Part shown: positions 1 to 7,173 of the stretch, piece after piece
How positions within the stretch are numbered: position 1 is the stretch's first letter
How the letters are laid out: each line of letters starts with the position of its first letter
Origin: HRBIN23 sp046294495
GTDB taxonomy: Bacteria > Chloroflexota > Dehalococcoidia > Lucifugimonadales > HRBIN23
Assembly (NCBI GenBank): GCA_046294495.1
Contig: JBKBKV010000045.1
Location: 1 to 14,672, forward strand
Length of the DNA stretch: 14,672 nucleotides
Reading direction: 5' to 3'
Notes under the pieces: generated by a model
The model's input: only the letters and a program-made list of their open reading frames with translations
The model's database searches: none
What the model was told of the DNA's origin: nothing
Program-made: the position numbers and the translations under genes

Positions 1-2
1 GG

Positions 3-2033
3 CCGGTGGTCCTCCAGCCCCGCTATGTGCAGGAGTTCCTGGTAGAAGGGTATGGCCTAGGAGGCGTGCGCCTTTTCCACGCCTGGGCCTCAGAGGGGCA
101 GATGGTTACCCTTTCCGCCCCGGAGACGGTGCTGGTAGAGGAGGGGGCGCGCTGGCGTTTCGTCGAGTGGTCAGGTGGGACGGAACCCAGGAAGCCGGCA
201 ACACAGGTTGTGGCCAGCCGTCCTATCACACTCCAGGCGCGCTACACCCAGGAATACCTGGTGCGGGTTCTGGCTCCGGAGGGGATAACGGTGCCTGGCG
301 TGGGGTGGTATGCCCCTGGGGAAACGGCGGTTATTCGCCTCCCTGACACAGTGCTCCAGGGGGACGACCGCCGCTGGCGGTGGGTAGGCTGGGAGGTGGA
401 GCCTCCGGGCGCTGTGCAGGGGCCAGGGGTAACTGTCCAGGTGAAGGAGGCCATTACCCTACGCCCCCGCTATGTGGCGGAGTTTTGGGTGGAGGCGCTC
501 TCGCCTAAAGGCATCTTGGTGCAGGAGTGGAAACGGGCCGGGGAGGCCCTTTCCCTTGAGGCGCCGGCAACGCTGGATGGCCTTCCTTTGCGCTTCTGGA
601 TAGACAAGGCCACCAGGCAAAGCTTGGGGACAACCCCCCGTCTGGAGATTACCGTTACGGGGCCCTTGCACTTGGAGGCCGTCTACCAGATACCCCCCCA
701 GCCTGGGAATGTTACCTTGCAGGCCAATGCGCCGGTGTCGCTGACGGTGGACGGGGAGGAGGTCAAGACCCTCCCTGCCACCATCCCAGAGGGGAGCAAG
801 GTGTGCGTTCCCAGCCCTTACACCTATACAAGTGAAGGGGAGCGCTACCGCTTCCTGCGCTGGAGCACCGGGAGCCAGGAGACCTGCCTGGTGGCGCCTG
901 CTGGCACCCTCACCGCCTCCTTTGAGCGGGAGGTGCTCCTTACCATCACCTCGCCCCTGGCCACACTGGAGGGGACACGCTGGGTGCCGGCCAACCAGCC
1001 CATCACCCTTGAGGTGCCTGCAGAAGTGAGCGCAGAGGATGTTCGCTGGCGGTTCGCCGGATGGTCCACAGGGGAGAAGCCCTTCAGCCCCACCAACACC
1101 CTTATCCTTACCAAACCCCTCACGGTGGAGGCCAAGTTCACCCCCGAGTATCGCATTAGCATCGTGGCGGTGGAGGGGGTGCAGGTAAGTGGGGAGGGGT
1201 GGTATACAGCTGGGGCGCGGGCACTCCTGCGGGCGTCCCCTCTGGTGCAACAGGGCGAGGGCCGTCGCCTCCGCTTCGTAGGGTGGGAGGAGAGCGAGGG
1301 ACGCCTCGTCGGCGTAAACACGGGTCAGCCCGACTTGGTTATCACCGTCAACGGCCCCCTTTCCTTGCGTCCTCAATATGAACAGGAGTTCCTGGTGCAG
1401 GCCGAGAACCCCCAGGGCATCCTCACCCTAACCTGGGTGGAGGCAGGCAAGACCCTGGAACTGGAGACCCCCTCCCTCATCCCTATCGTGGAGGAGGAAG
1501 AGCGCCTACGCTTTACCCACTGGCAGGAGAAGGTGCCTGGGGCTCAGCCTCTGGCGCAGGTGGCTAAACTGGTGCTTACAGTAGACCGTCCGCTCAACCT
1601 GGAGGGGGTGTATCGGAGGGAGTTCAAGGTCAACCTGCAAGCCGCCTATGGTGGGAGTGGTGCGGGGTGGTATCCCCAAAACGCCACTGCTATTATCAGC
1701 GTGCCTCCACAACCCCAGGCGGTGCTCTTTCTCAAGAAGTCCTTCCAGGGCTTCGCCGGCTACCCCCAGACGGGGCCGGTGCTCCAGGTTACGGTGCAGG
1801 GCCCCACCACTATCGCCGCCCTCTACCGAAACGAGGTGGACTTCCGGGTGCTGGCTTTCCTGGTGGTGGGGCTTCTGGTGGCCTTCCTTATCTGGCGGGT
1901 AACCGAGGCCCGTGTGGCCCGTCCCACACCTGCATCCACACCGGAGCAGGAGGAGGAGATCATAGAGGAGATTGTGGAGGAGGAGCCACAGCCCCCCATC
2001 GCCACAGGGCGCCGCCCTCCCCCCAATCCGTAG
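3..2033 (+). CDS. InlB-type beta-repeat surface protein with C-terminal membrane anchor (5'-partial)
   Basis: The reading frame is open to the left edge, so the true start and any signal peptide lie outside the window. The visible 675 residues consist of about eight repeats of 70-80 residues. Each carries a W-x-(F/W)-x-G/E-W core (RWRFVEWSGG at 49-58, RWRWVGWE 123-130, YRFLRWSTG 281-289, RWRFAGWSTG 347-356, LRFVGWEE 422-429, LRFTHWQE 501-508). Each ends in a strand of the type ITLQARYTQEYLV; such ends fall near residues 2, 74, 150, 221, 302, 372, 452, 530 and 601. This is the pattern of the divergent InlB B-repeat family, a small beta fold found in exported bacterial proteins. A hydrophobic segment at about 612-630 is followed by basic residues and then a Glu-rich stretch (648-660) and a Pro-rich end. 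This predicts a single C-terminal membrane anchor with a short cytoplasmic tail and an extracellular repeat stalk. Adhesion or a structural surface role is inferred. It ends 9 bases from the convergent phosphatase gene. Confidence 0.8.
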   Translation, partial: PVVLQPRYVQEFLVEGYGLGGVRLFHAWASEGQMVTLSAPETVLVEEGARWRFVEWSGGTEPRKPATQVVASRPITLQARYTQEYLVRVLAPEGITVPGVGWYAPGETAVIRLPDTVLQGDDRRWRWVGWEVEPPGAVQGPGVTVQVKEAITLRPRYVAEFWVEALSPKGILVQEWKRAGEALSLEAPATLDGLPLRFWIDKATRQSLGTTPRLEITVTGPLHLEAVYQIPPQPGNVTLQANAPVSLTVDGEEVKTLPATIPEGSKVCVPSPYTYTSEGERYRFLRWSTGSQETCLVAPAGTLTASFEREVLLTITSPLATLEGTRWVPANQPITLEVPAEVSAEDVRWRFAGWSTGEKPFSPTNTLILTKPLTVEAKFTPEYRISIVAVEGVQVSGEGWYTAGARALLRASPLVQQGEGRRLRFVGWEESEGRLVGVNTGQPDLVITVNGPLSLRPQYEQEFLVQAENPQGILTLTWVEAGKTLELETPSLIPIVEEEERLRFTHWQEKVPGAQPLAQVAKLVLTVDRPLNLEGVYRREFKVNLQAAYGGSGAGWYPQNATAIISVPPQPQAVLFLKKSFQGFAGYPQTGPVLQVTVQGPTTIAALYRNEVDFRVLAFLVVGLLVAFLIWRVTEARVARPTPASTPEQEEEIIEEIVEEEPQPPIATGRRPPPNP

Positions 2034-2042
2034 GGGCACCCT

Positions 2043-2858
2043 TCAGGTTACTGTCAGCCCCATACCCAACAGACGAGTGTGCAGGTCGGCAGGAGCTGCC
2101 AGCAGACCACCCTCCACTACTGGGATGCCCCCCTCATCCCGGCACCATGGCCCCCCGTCCAGTGCAGTAACCGTTAGCCCCGCCTCCTGGGCGATGAGGG
2201 CGGGGGCAATGTCCCAGGGAGCCGCCCGCTGATAGAGGAAGACAAGGGCGGAGCGGCGTCCGGCCGCTGTCCAGGCCAGGTCCAGGGCGTCGCTGTAAGT
2301 GGTGGAGAGGTTGCGGGTAAGGGGGAGGAGACGGGTTAGGGCTCGGCCTACGGCGGATGGCTCCACATCTGGCCACTGGTTGAAGGCTAGGCGTATGCCT
2401 ACCCCCGGAGCGTAAGTAAAGGGCTTCCCGTTGAAAAACGCTCCCCCTCCCCGTTGGGCCTCCCACATCTCTCCCAAGACTGGGGCATAAAAGACCACCG
2501 CCTCCCACTGCCCCCCTCGCCACACCGCCAGGGTCGTTCCGAAAAGGGGGACACCGCGGGCGAAGTTGTCTGTCCCTTCCAGGGGGTCAAGGCAGACCAG
2601 CAGGCCAGGGGTAAAGCCCAGAGGGATGGGTTTTCCCTCCGGCGCCTCCTCGGCCAGGAGGGCCTCCCCCAGGCGGTGGCGGCGCAGCAGACGCAGGGCC
2701 ATCTCCTGGGCCTGATGGTCTGCCTCCAGAGCGAAGTCGTCGGCACCTTTGGTCTCCACCACCCTGGTGCCGGCCCCCCTGCGAAACTGCTCCTGCAGGA
2801 GTGCCCCCACCTCCTGGGCGATGGAGCGGAGGGGGTCTAGGATAGGGGCGGTGCGCAT
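2043..2858 (-). CDS. Inositol monophosphatase-family phosphatase
   Basis: A 271-residue member of the FIG/IMPase superfamily of Mg2+-dependent, Li+-sensitive sugar or polyol phosphatases, which is a normal length for the family. Visible family motifs in order: KGADDFALEAD (38-47), the metal-binding AEE at 69-71, LDPLEGTDNFARG (90-102) and PWDIAPALIAQEAG (215-227) with the metal-ligand Asp216. In most IMPases the second motif reads DPxDGTxNF, and its second Asp binds metal and activates water; here that residue is Glu94, a conservative but unusual change. Known substrates of the family include inositol-1-phosphate, fructose-1,6-bisphosphate and 3'-phosphoadenosine-5'-phosphate; the sequence does not decide among them. 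The ATG at 2858 lies 22 bases inside the preceding DUF2851 gene, with no clear Shine-Dalgarno, so translation is probably coupled to it. The frame stays open far upstream of this ATG, but that extension is antisense noise over the DUF2851 gene in another frame. Confidence 0.88.
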   Translation of the reverse strand: MRTAPILDPLRSIAQEVGALLQEQFRRGAGTRVVETKGADDFALEADHQAQEMALRLLRRHRLGEALLAEEAPEGKPIPLGFTPGLLVCLDPLEGTDNFARGVPLFGTTLAVWRGGQWEAVVFYAPVLGEMWEAQRGGGAFFNGKPFTYAPGVGIRLAFNQWPDVEPSAVGRALTRLLPLTRNLSTTYSDALDLAWTAAGRRSALVFLYQRAAPWDIAPALIAQEAGLTVTALDGGPWCRDEGGIPVVEGGLLAAPADLHTRLLGMGLTVT

Positions 2859-4063
2859 GGCGTGCCCAGGCGTCGCGCCCACGCCAGTAAACCTTGCTGC
2901 AGGCGAGCGGTAGCAGGTAGGTGTGTGGGGAGGAGCGCCCGCATAGCGCGGCTTAAGGCGTTCTCTTCCGGTGGAGGGAAGGTCTTCCAGCACGCCCAGG
3001 AGGCCTGGCGCAGGGCGCTGTCGGCCCGCTGGAGGCTCCACGCCCAAAGGAAGGGTAAGACGATGCTCACGGCTACCTCCCGTGCCCGCTGGCGTCCGAT
3101 AAGGGCTGTCTTCGCAGAAGGGGATGGGACAATCAGGGCGTTTTCCAGGGCACGGGGGGTGTCCAGGGTAGCCTGGCGTAGCCCCTGGGCTAGCCCTGCC
3201 CCCCACCAGCGGGCTAGGAGCAGAGCCACGCCGTGCAAGCGCCGCTCCGGGCGATTGGTCGGGCGCACCCCTGCTAGGCTCCACGCATCCCGTGTCAGCA
3301 CTGTGCCCACCCCTGTGCCTTTCCATATCTCGGTTAGAGGCCCATCGTGGGGGAGCAAGCCCCCACACCCCAGGAGCACTGCGGCGAGTGCCTTTGGGCG
3401 TTCCTCTTGGTCGTAGGGCAAGGCGATACGACGAAGCATACGGTAAGGAACGGCCTGTGCTAATAGGCGCATGGGGGTGCGGTTGGCCCCGTAGCCCATC
3501 CCCTCCATCAGTCCTTGGTAGATAGCCCCGTCGGGCCCTAGGGTGGTTATAAGACGGGCGCACAGGGCCGCCCGTTGGCGAAAGCGGGCGTCGGCCCAAC
3601 GGTGCAGGAGGGCAGGGGTGGGGATTGCCCCCACAAAGGGGGGCGTGTCTTTGCTCTCGTGGAAGCGTAAGATAACGGCTAGTTCAACTTGAGGCGGATG
3701 CGGATTGCTCTCCCTGGTCCCCCTTGCCACCAGGTGCAGGAGAACCTTCTGGTAGCGTGGGTCTGTGGCGTGGCCGTGGGTCTTCCAGGCATAGGGGGAG
3801 CGGTGCACCTCCACATCCCCCTTTAGCAGGCAGCCGTCGCTTCGCAGGAGCAAGGCTCCCAGGAAGTCTGGGCCGGCGCCTCTGTTTAGGCGCCCCGGGT
3901 AGAGCACCCGGTAGCGGTGCCCGTCGCTGGCTGGCAAGTAGCCCCAACCGGGGGAGGAAGAGGCCCAGGTGCGCCAGAGGCCCTCCTCGTGAAGGTCCAC
4001 CCGCTTGGCAACGGGCGCCAGGCTTTTCAAAGGTATTTCTTGGCGTATTGCACCGGCTTGCAC
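2837..4063 (-). CDS. DUF2851 family protein
   Basis: A 408-residue protein recognised as DUF2851, a family of unknown function found mainly in Bacteroidetes and related bacteria and in Chloroflexi. Visible family features: an N-terminal W-containing segment (LHEEGLWRTWAS, 24-35), YLPASDGHRYRVLYPGRLN (42-60), GPDFLGA (64-70), a polar cluster KGDVEVHRS (81-89), then H-x-H-x-x-D (96-101) and VLLHLV (107-112). A later GLMEGMGYGANRTPM segment is also typical. The conserved Glu85, His87, His96, His98, Asp101 and His110 look like a metal site or active site; this is inference. The chosen start is GTG at 4063, directly downstream of a perfect TATAAT (4075-4070 on this strand) with only six bases between, so the message may be leaderless. 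A later GTG at 4000 (VDLHEEG) is the alternative but has no ribosome-binding site. It overlaps the phosphatase gene by 22 bases, suggesting a two-gene operon. Confidence 0.85.
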   Translation of the reverse strand: MQAGAIRQEIPLKSLAPVAKRVDLHEEGLWRTWASSSPGWGYLPASDGHRYRVLYPGRLNRGAGPDFLGALLLRSDGCLLKGDVEVHRSPYAWKTHGHATDPRYQKVLLHLVARGTRESNPHPPQVELAVILRFHESKDTPPFVGAIPTPALLHRWADARFRQRAALCARLITTLGPDGAIYQGLMEGMGYGANRTPMRLLAQAVPYRMLRRIALPYDQEERPKALAAVLLGCGGLLPHDGPLTEIWKGTGVGTVLTRDAWSLAGVRPTNRPERRLHGVALLLARWWGAGLAQGLRQATLDTPRALENALIVPSPSAKTALIGRQRAREVAVSIVLPFLWAWSLQRADSALRQASWACWKTFPPPEENALSRAMRALLPTHLPATARLQQGLLAWARRLGTPCAPPLS

Positions 4064-4068
4064 GGGGG

Positions 4069-4075
4069 TATTATA
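4069..4075. promoter_or_regulatory. Symmetric -10 element shared by divergent DUF2851 and DUF72 genes
   Basis: The 27 bases between the divergent starts (4063 and 4091) contain TATTATA on the plus strand, inside the near-palindrome GGTATTATACC. On the minus strand this reads TATAATA, which includes a perfect sigma-70 -10 hexamer (4075-4070). Seven bases on from it is 4063, the G of the DUF2851 GTG codon, so that mRNA would be leaderless or nearly so. On the plus strand TATTAT (4069-4074) would start RNA near 4081, giving a leader of about 10 bases before the DUF72 start. No good -35 hexamer is seen on either side. Symmetric -10 elements that drive both strands are known from bacterial transcription studies. 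Confidence 0.6.
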
Positions 4076-4090
4076 CCTGGGATTAGGGAT

Positions 4091-4801
4091 ATGGTGAAAG
4101 TCGGCTGTTGCGGGTTTGCTGGGGCGAGGGCCTCATACTACCGCCAGTTTACGGCCGTGGAGGTTCAGCAGACCTTCTACCGACTCCCCCGGCTAGAGAC
4201 ACTGCGCCTTTGGCGTGCCGAAGCCCCTGCAGGCTTTACTTTTACCATAAAGGCCTTCCAGGGGGTTACACACCCGGCTACTTCCCCTACCTACAGGCGC
4301 TCTGGCCTGTCCATTCCTCCAGAGATGCGGGACGCTTATGGCCTCTTCCGCCCCACCCGGGAGGTGGCAGAGGCGTGGGAGGCCACTCGCCAGGCGGCGC
4401 AGGCCCTGGATGCGGAGGTGGTGCTTTTGCAGTGCCCTGCCACCTTTACGCCCACCCCGGAGCACCTGGCCTGGCTACGTCAGTTCCTGCACAACATAGG
4501 CCCCTTTCCCTTTCGCCTTGCGTGGGAGCCAAGGGGCCAGGCGTGGGACGATGCCCTGGTGCGGGGGGTGTGCCTGGGTGGTGGCCTCATCCACGCCACA
4601 GACCCTTTGGAGCGCCCTCCCCTTACTCCGCCCCCCTTCTATTTCCGTCTCCACGGTGGCCCCCGCTACGCTCATCGCTACACCGACGAAGAACTCCACC
4701 GCCTTGCCACCCTGGTGAAGGGGAAGGAGGGGTGGGTCTTCTTCAACAACTCGGTGCACATGCGGGGGGACGCTTTGCGTCTGCTGGCCCTTTTGGGGTA
4801 A
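4091..4801 (+). CDS. DUF72 (YecE-like) family protein
   Basis: A 236-residue protein of the DUF72 family, a TIM-barrel-like fold of unknown biochemical role (E. coli YecE). Family signatures: the N-terminal strand VKVGCCGFAGARASYY (2-17), EVQQTFYRLP (24-33; usually EVNSTFYRLP, so the common Asn is Gln here), APAGFTFTIKAFQGVTH (45-61), the late FRLHGGPRYAHRY segment, and the C-terminal VFFNNS followed by an A-L-R-L-L helix. Length is at the short end of the normal 230-290. Starts considered: ATG 4091 and the in-frame GTG 4094. The only purine-rich stretch (AGGG, 4085-4088) is better spaced for the GTG, and the resulting MKVGCCGF is also typical, so the true start may be 4094. It is divergent from the DUF2851 gene and ends 15 bases before the convergent hydrolase gene. 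Confidence 0.9.
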   Translation: MVKVGCCGFAGARASYYRQFTAVEVQQTFYRLPRLETLRLWRAEAPAGFTFTIKAFQGVTHPATSPTYRRSGLSIPPEMRDAYGLFRPTREVAEAWEATRQAAQALDAEVVLLQCPATFTPTPEHLAWLRQFLHNIGPFPFRLAWEPRGQAWDDALVRGVCLGGGLIHATDPLERPPLTPPPFYFRLHGGPRYAHRYTDEELHRLATLVKGKEGWVFFNNSVHMRGDALRLLALLG

Positions 4802-4816
4802 GCGCTGGCGCCCTGC

Positions 4817-5518
4817 CTAGCCTAGGCCGGCCAGGAAATCCTCTATGGCTCTGTTCACCTCGTGAGGCTTTTCCAGGGCCACCGAGTGGGTGGCATCCTG
4901 GATCACCACCTCCTTGGCGCCGGGAATGCGGTTTGCCAGGTAGTCGGCGTATTTCACAGGCGTCATTATGTCTTCTGTGCCTACGATGACAAGGGAAGGC
5001 AGGCGAATTCCCTGGACCTCCTGCATTACATCAAACTTATCGCAGCACAGGAAGTCGTTCAGTTGCACGGCAGGGCCGATCTGGTTGGTGCGCTCCAGCA
5101 GTAGGGGTTTCAGGTCAGGTGCGACCTTGGCAAGGCCCTGCTCCCGCATGTTGAGCCACTCCTGGCGCTTCACCGGGTCGGTGATGGCATCCTGGCACAT
5201 CTGGAGGATGTCGGGGCGGACGCGTAGGCGCGCTCCCGTGCCTATGAGGACGATGCCCTTCAACTCCTCGGGGTAGTGGAGGGCATACCATTGGGCGATG
5301 GCCCCACCCATGCTGTGTCCAACGAGCACCACATCCTGGTAGCCTCTCCCCCAGATGTAGCCACGCACCCACTCGGTGTAGGCGGGCACAGAGGTGCAGG
5401 GCTTCCCTTTAGGATGGCCTGGCAGGTCTACAGCGTCGGCCCGGGAGCCGAAGTGGCGCACCTGATAGTAGAATGAGAGGCTGGAGCCACCTGCGCCGTG
5501 AACGAACACCAACTGCAT
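4817..5518 (-). CDS. Alpha/beta-fold hydrolase
   Basis: A 233-residue single-domain alpha/beta hydrolase, predicted cytoplasmic (no signal peptide). The oxyanion-hole motif VHGAGGSS is at 6-13, the nucleophile elbow GHSMGG puts the catalytic Ser at 69, the acid is Asp183 in VGTEDIMTP, and His211 in DATHSVALEKP completes the triad. The cap region (about 100-165) includes a CC pair at 158-159. Such proteins hydrolyse esters, lactones or C-C bonds; the substrate cannot be read from the sequence. The ATG at 5518 is supported by AGGAGG at 5530-5525 with a 6-base gap, and by a perfect TATAAT at 5558-5553 upstream, giving a leader of roughly 27 bases. It is monocistronic: convergent with the DUF72 gene and divergent from the TIM-barrel gene. 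Confidence 0.9.
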   Translation of the reverse strand: MQLVFVHGAGGSSLSFYYQVRHFGSRADAVDLPGHPKGKPCTSVPAYTEWVRGYIWGRGYQDVVLVGHSMGGAIAQWYALHYPEELKGIVLIGTGARLRVRPDILQMCQDAITDPVKRQEWLNMREQGLAKVAPDLKPLLLERTNQIGPAVQLNDFLCCDKFDVMQEVQGIRLPSLVIVGTEDIMTPVKYADYLANRIPGAKEVVIQDATHSVALEKPHEVNRAIEDFLAGLG

Positions 5519-5551
5519 TGGGACCCTCCTGTAAAGGGGCGTATTTCGTGC

Positions 5552-5558
5552 TATTATA
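5552..5558. promoter_or_regulatory. Symmetric -10 element shared by divergent hydrolase and TIM-barrel genes
   Basis: The 59-base spacer between starts 5518 and 5578 contains TATTATA on the plus strand (within CTATTATACTT) and TATAATA on the minus strand. On the minus strand TATAAT (5558-5553) would start RNA near 5546, upstream of the AGGAGG that serves the hydrolase. On the plus strand TATTAT (5552-5557) or TATACT (5555-5560) would start RNA at about 5564-5567, just before the AGAGGTG (5566-5572) that serves the gene at 5578. No strong -35 hexamer is visible for either direction. Confidence 0.6.
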
Positions 5559-5577
5559 CTTCCCCAGAGGTGTCTTC

Positions 5578-6411
5578 ATGCGTCTGGCCATTTCCACCTA
5601 TAGTTTTGGCCCCCGGGCTGACCCCGTGCGGGTGCTAGAGATAGGGCGGCGGGCCGGCTTCCCTGCCCTGGAACTGGGCAGTTACACCTACTGGCCGGAG
5701 GCCCTTGCCCCCGCCGAGGCGCAGGCCCTGCACTCTGCTGTTCAGAAGGACGGCCTGGCTCTCTCTATCCACTTCATCCATAGGGGCGTGGACCTGGGTG
5801 CCCACGAGGAGGAGGCCCGCCTACATTTCCTTGCGCAACTGCAGGAGACGGTGCGCCTGGCGGGGCGTCTGGGGGCTAGGGTTATCGTTGTCCACCTGGG
5901 GTATGTAACCCGGCCCGTTGCCACGGAGGACCTGCCCACAGCCCGCCTGGAGGCCCGCGCCTTGGCGCTGGACACCTTGCGCCGTGTGGCTCCCCTCGCC
6001 GAGGCGGAGGGGGTGCTCCTGTGTGTGGAGAACCTGCACTTACGCCCCAATGAGGTGGTGCAGTCCTATCGGGAATATGTGGATTTTGTCCTTGAGGTGG
6101 GTAGCCCTGCTGTGGCCATAACCCTGGACTTTGGCCACGCCCATGTATCCGGTGGGGTAGAGCAGGCCATCGCCACCCTAGGCCCAATGGTGCGCCACCT
6201 GCATATCCACGACAACAACGGCCAGCAAGACACCCACAGGGAGATAGGTAGAGGCACTATCCCCTTTGAACGGTATGTTCCATTCCTAACATCCTTCGAG
6301 GGCATAGGTGCCTTTGAGGTGCGGGACACCGATGATGAAGAAGGGGCCGTGCTCCGAAGCCTTGCACTTATGCAGCGGCTCCTGGGCGATACCCGCTCCT
6401 TGGGAGGGTAG
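5578..6411 (+). CDS. Sugar phosphate isomerase/epimerase-like TIM-barrel protein
   Basis: A 277-residue protein of the xylose isomerase-like TIM-barrel family (AP endonuclease family 2 superfamily), whose members are divalent-metal isomerases, epimerases, dehydratases or endonucleases. The start MRLAISTYSF is the first barrel strand. Likely metal ligands and barrel motifs are ALELGS (30-35), SIHFIHRG (63-70), VVHLG (104-108), VENLH (150-154, Glu151), TLDFGHAHVSGG (182-193, Asp184, His187), HLHIHDNNGQQDTH (207-220, His211) and AFEVR (245-249, Glu247). The HDNxGxxDxHxxIGxG pattern is typical of the sugar isomerase/epimerase branch rather than endonuclease IV. The ATG at 5578 is chosen because of AGAGGTG five bases upstream; the frame is open further left but through the promoter. 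It is probably the first gene of an operon with the crotonase (3 bases away) and a small unknown protein. Confidence 0.88.
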   Translation: MRLAISTYSFGPRADPVRVLEIGRRAGFPALELGSYTYWPEALAPAEAQALHSAVQKDGLALSIHFIHRGVDLGAHEEEARLHFLAQLQETVRLAGRLGARVIVVHLGYVTRPVATEDLPTARLEARALALDTLRRVAPLAEAEGVLLCVENLHLRPNEVVQSYREYVDFVLEVGSPAVAITLDFGHAHVSGGVEQAIATLGPMVRHLHIHDNNGQQDTHREIGRGTIPFERYVPFLTSFEGIGAFEVRDTDDEEGAVLRSLALMQRLLGDTRSLGG

Positions 6412-6414
6412 GGC

Positions 6415-7173
6415 ATGGGTTACCAGTGCATTATGTGGGAGGTGCGGGAATGGGTGGCGCTCATCACCCTGAACCGCCCTGAGAAACTCAACGCCCTGAA
6501 CAGCATCCTGTTGCGGGAACTGGAGGATGCCCTCACCCGTGCGGAGAGGGATGAGGCGGTGCGCGTGGTGGTGCTCACCGGCGCAGGGGAGCGGGCTTTT
6601 TCTGCCGGGGCCGACATCCACGAGATGGCTGCTACAACGGCTCCCGAGGCAGGCCGTGGCGACGGGCGTGGCGAGGTCTTCTGGCACCTGGCCGACCTGC
6701 CCAAGCCTACATTAGGGGCCATCAACGGCATCGCCTACGGGGGAGGCGCCCTTATGGCCTCCTGCCTGGATATCCGCTTCGGCTCACCCAATACCGCCTT
6801 CCGCTTCCTGGGCGTAGCCTACGGACGGGTCAACTCTACCTGGACCCTTCCCCTGCTGGTGGGGTGGCCTATGGCCAAAGAACTCCTTTTCACGGGGCGG
6901 GAGGTAACAGGTGAGGAGGCAGTCCGCATCGGACTGCTGAATCGCCTGGTCCCCCAGGAACGCCTGTTGGATGAGACCATGCGTTTTGCCCAGGATATAG
7001 CCCGTCATTCCCCCAACATGGTGCAGGGCATCAAACGCCTTCTGCACCAGGGCATCGGGCGCAGTTACAGGGAGCGCCTGGACATGGAACGGGAGGCGCG
7101 ACGCACTACTATGCGTGAGCCTCCCCCGCAAGAGGGCTTCCGCGACTTCCTGGCCCGCAAGGGGCGAGGATGA
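6415..7173 (+). CDS. Enoyl-CoA hydratase/isomerase (crotonase) family protein lacking catalytic Glu residues
   Basis: A 252-residue crotonase-fold protein of normal length. N-terminal VALITLNRPEKLNALN (14-29), the CoA-binding and oxyanion segment AFSAGADIHEM (61-71) and the second oxyanion segment INGIAYGGGALMASCLDIRF (103-122) are clear. In true enoyl-CoA hydratases the second segment reads GGGCEL and the next strand has a Q-P-E; these two Glu (E144 and E164 in rat) carry out hydration. Aligned by eye they are Leu113 and Gly133 here. The CoA-binding and oxyanion features remain, so an acyl-CoA substrate is likely, but classical hydratase activity is not; isomerase, thioesterase, decarboxylase or lyase activity is possible. 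GGGAGGG (6402-6408) overlaps the upstream stop region and supports ATG 6415. Its stop overlaps the next start in ATGA, indicating translational coupling. Confidence 0.9.
   Translation: MGYQCIMWEVREWVALITLNRPEKLNALNSILLRELEDALTRAERDEAVRVVVLTGAGERAFSAGADIHEMAATTAPEAGRGDGRGEVFWHLADLPKPTLGAINGIAYGGGALMASCLDIRFGSPNTAFRFLGVAYGRVNSTWTLPLLVGWPMAKELLFTGREVTGEEAVRIGLLNRLVPQERLLDETMRFAQDIARHSPNMVQGIKRLLHQGIGRSYRERLDMEREARRTTMREPPPQEGFRDFLARKGRG

Noticed and set aside
459..1376. Long 305-codon open frame on the minus strand
   Set aside because: It lies antisense to the InlB-repeat gene, whose periodic motifs prove the plus frame; composition (many Gly, Arg, His, Pro) is typical of a GC-rich shadow.
2859..3599. 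Upstream extension of the phosphatase frame to a 518-residue protein
   Set aside because: The extra part is a different frame of the DUF2851 gene and has no phosphatase features; the family starts normally at the ATG at 2858.
4816..4826. Palindrome CCTAGCCTAGG at the end of the hydrolase gene
   Set aside because: Five-base arms with a one-base centre cannot form a useful RNA hairpin and no T-run follows; likely chance.
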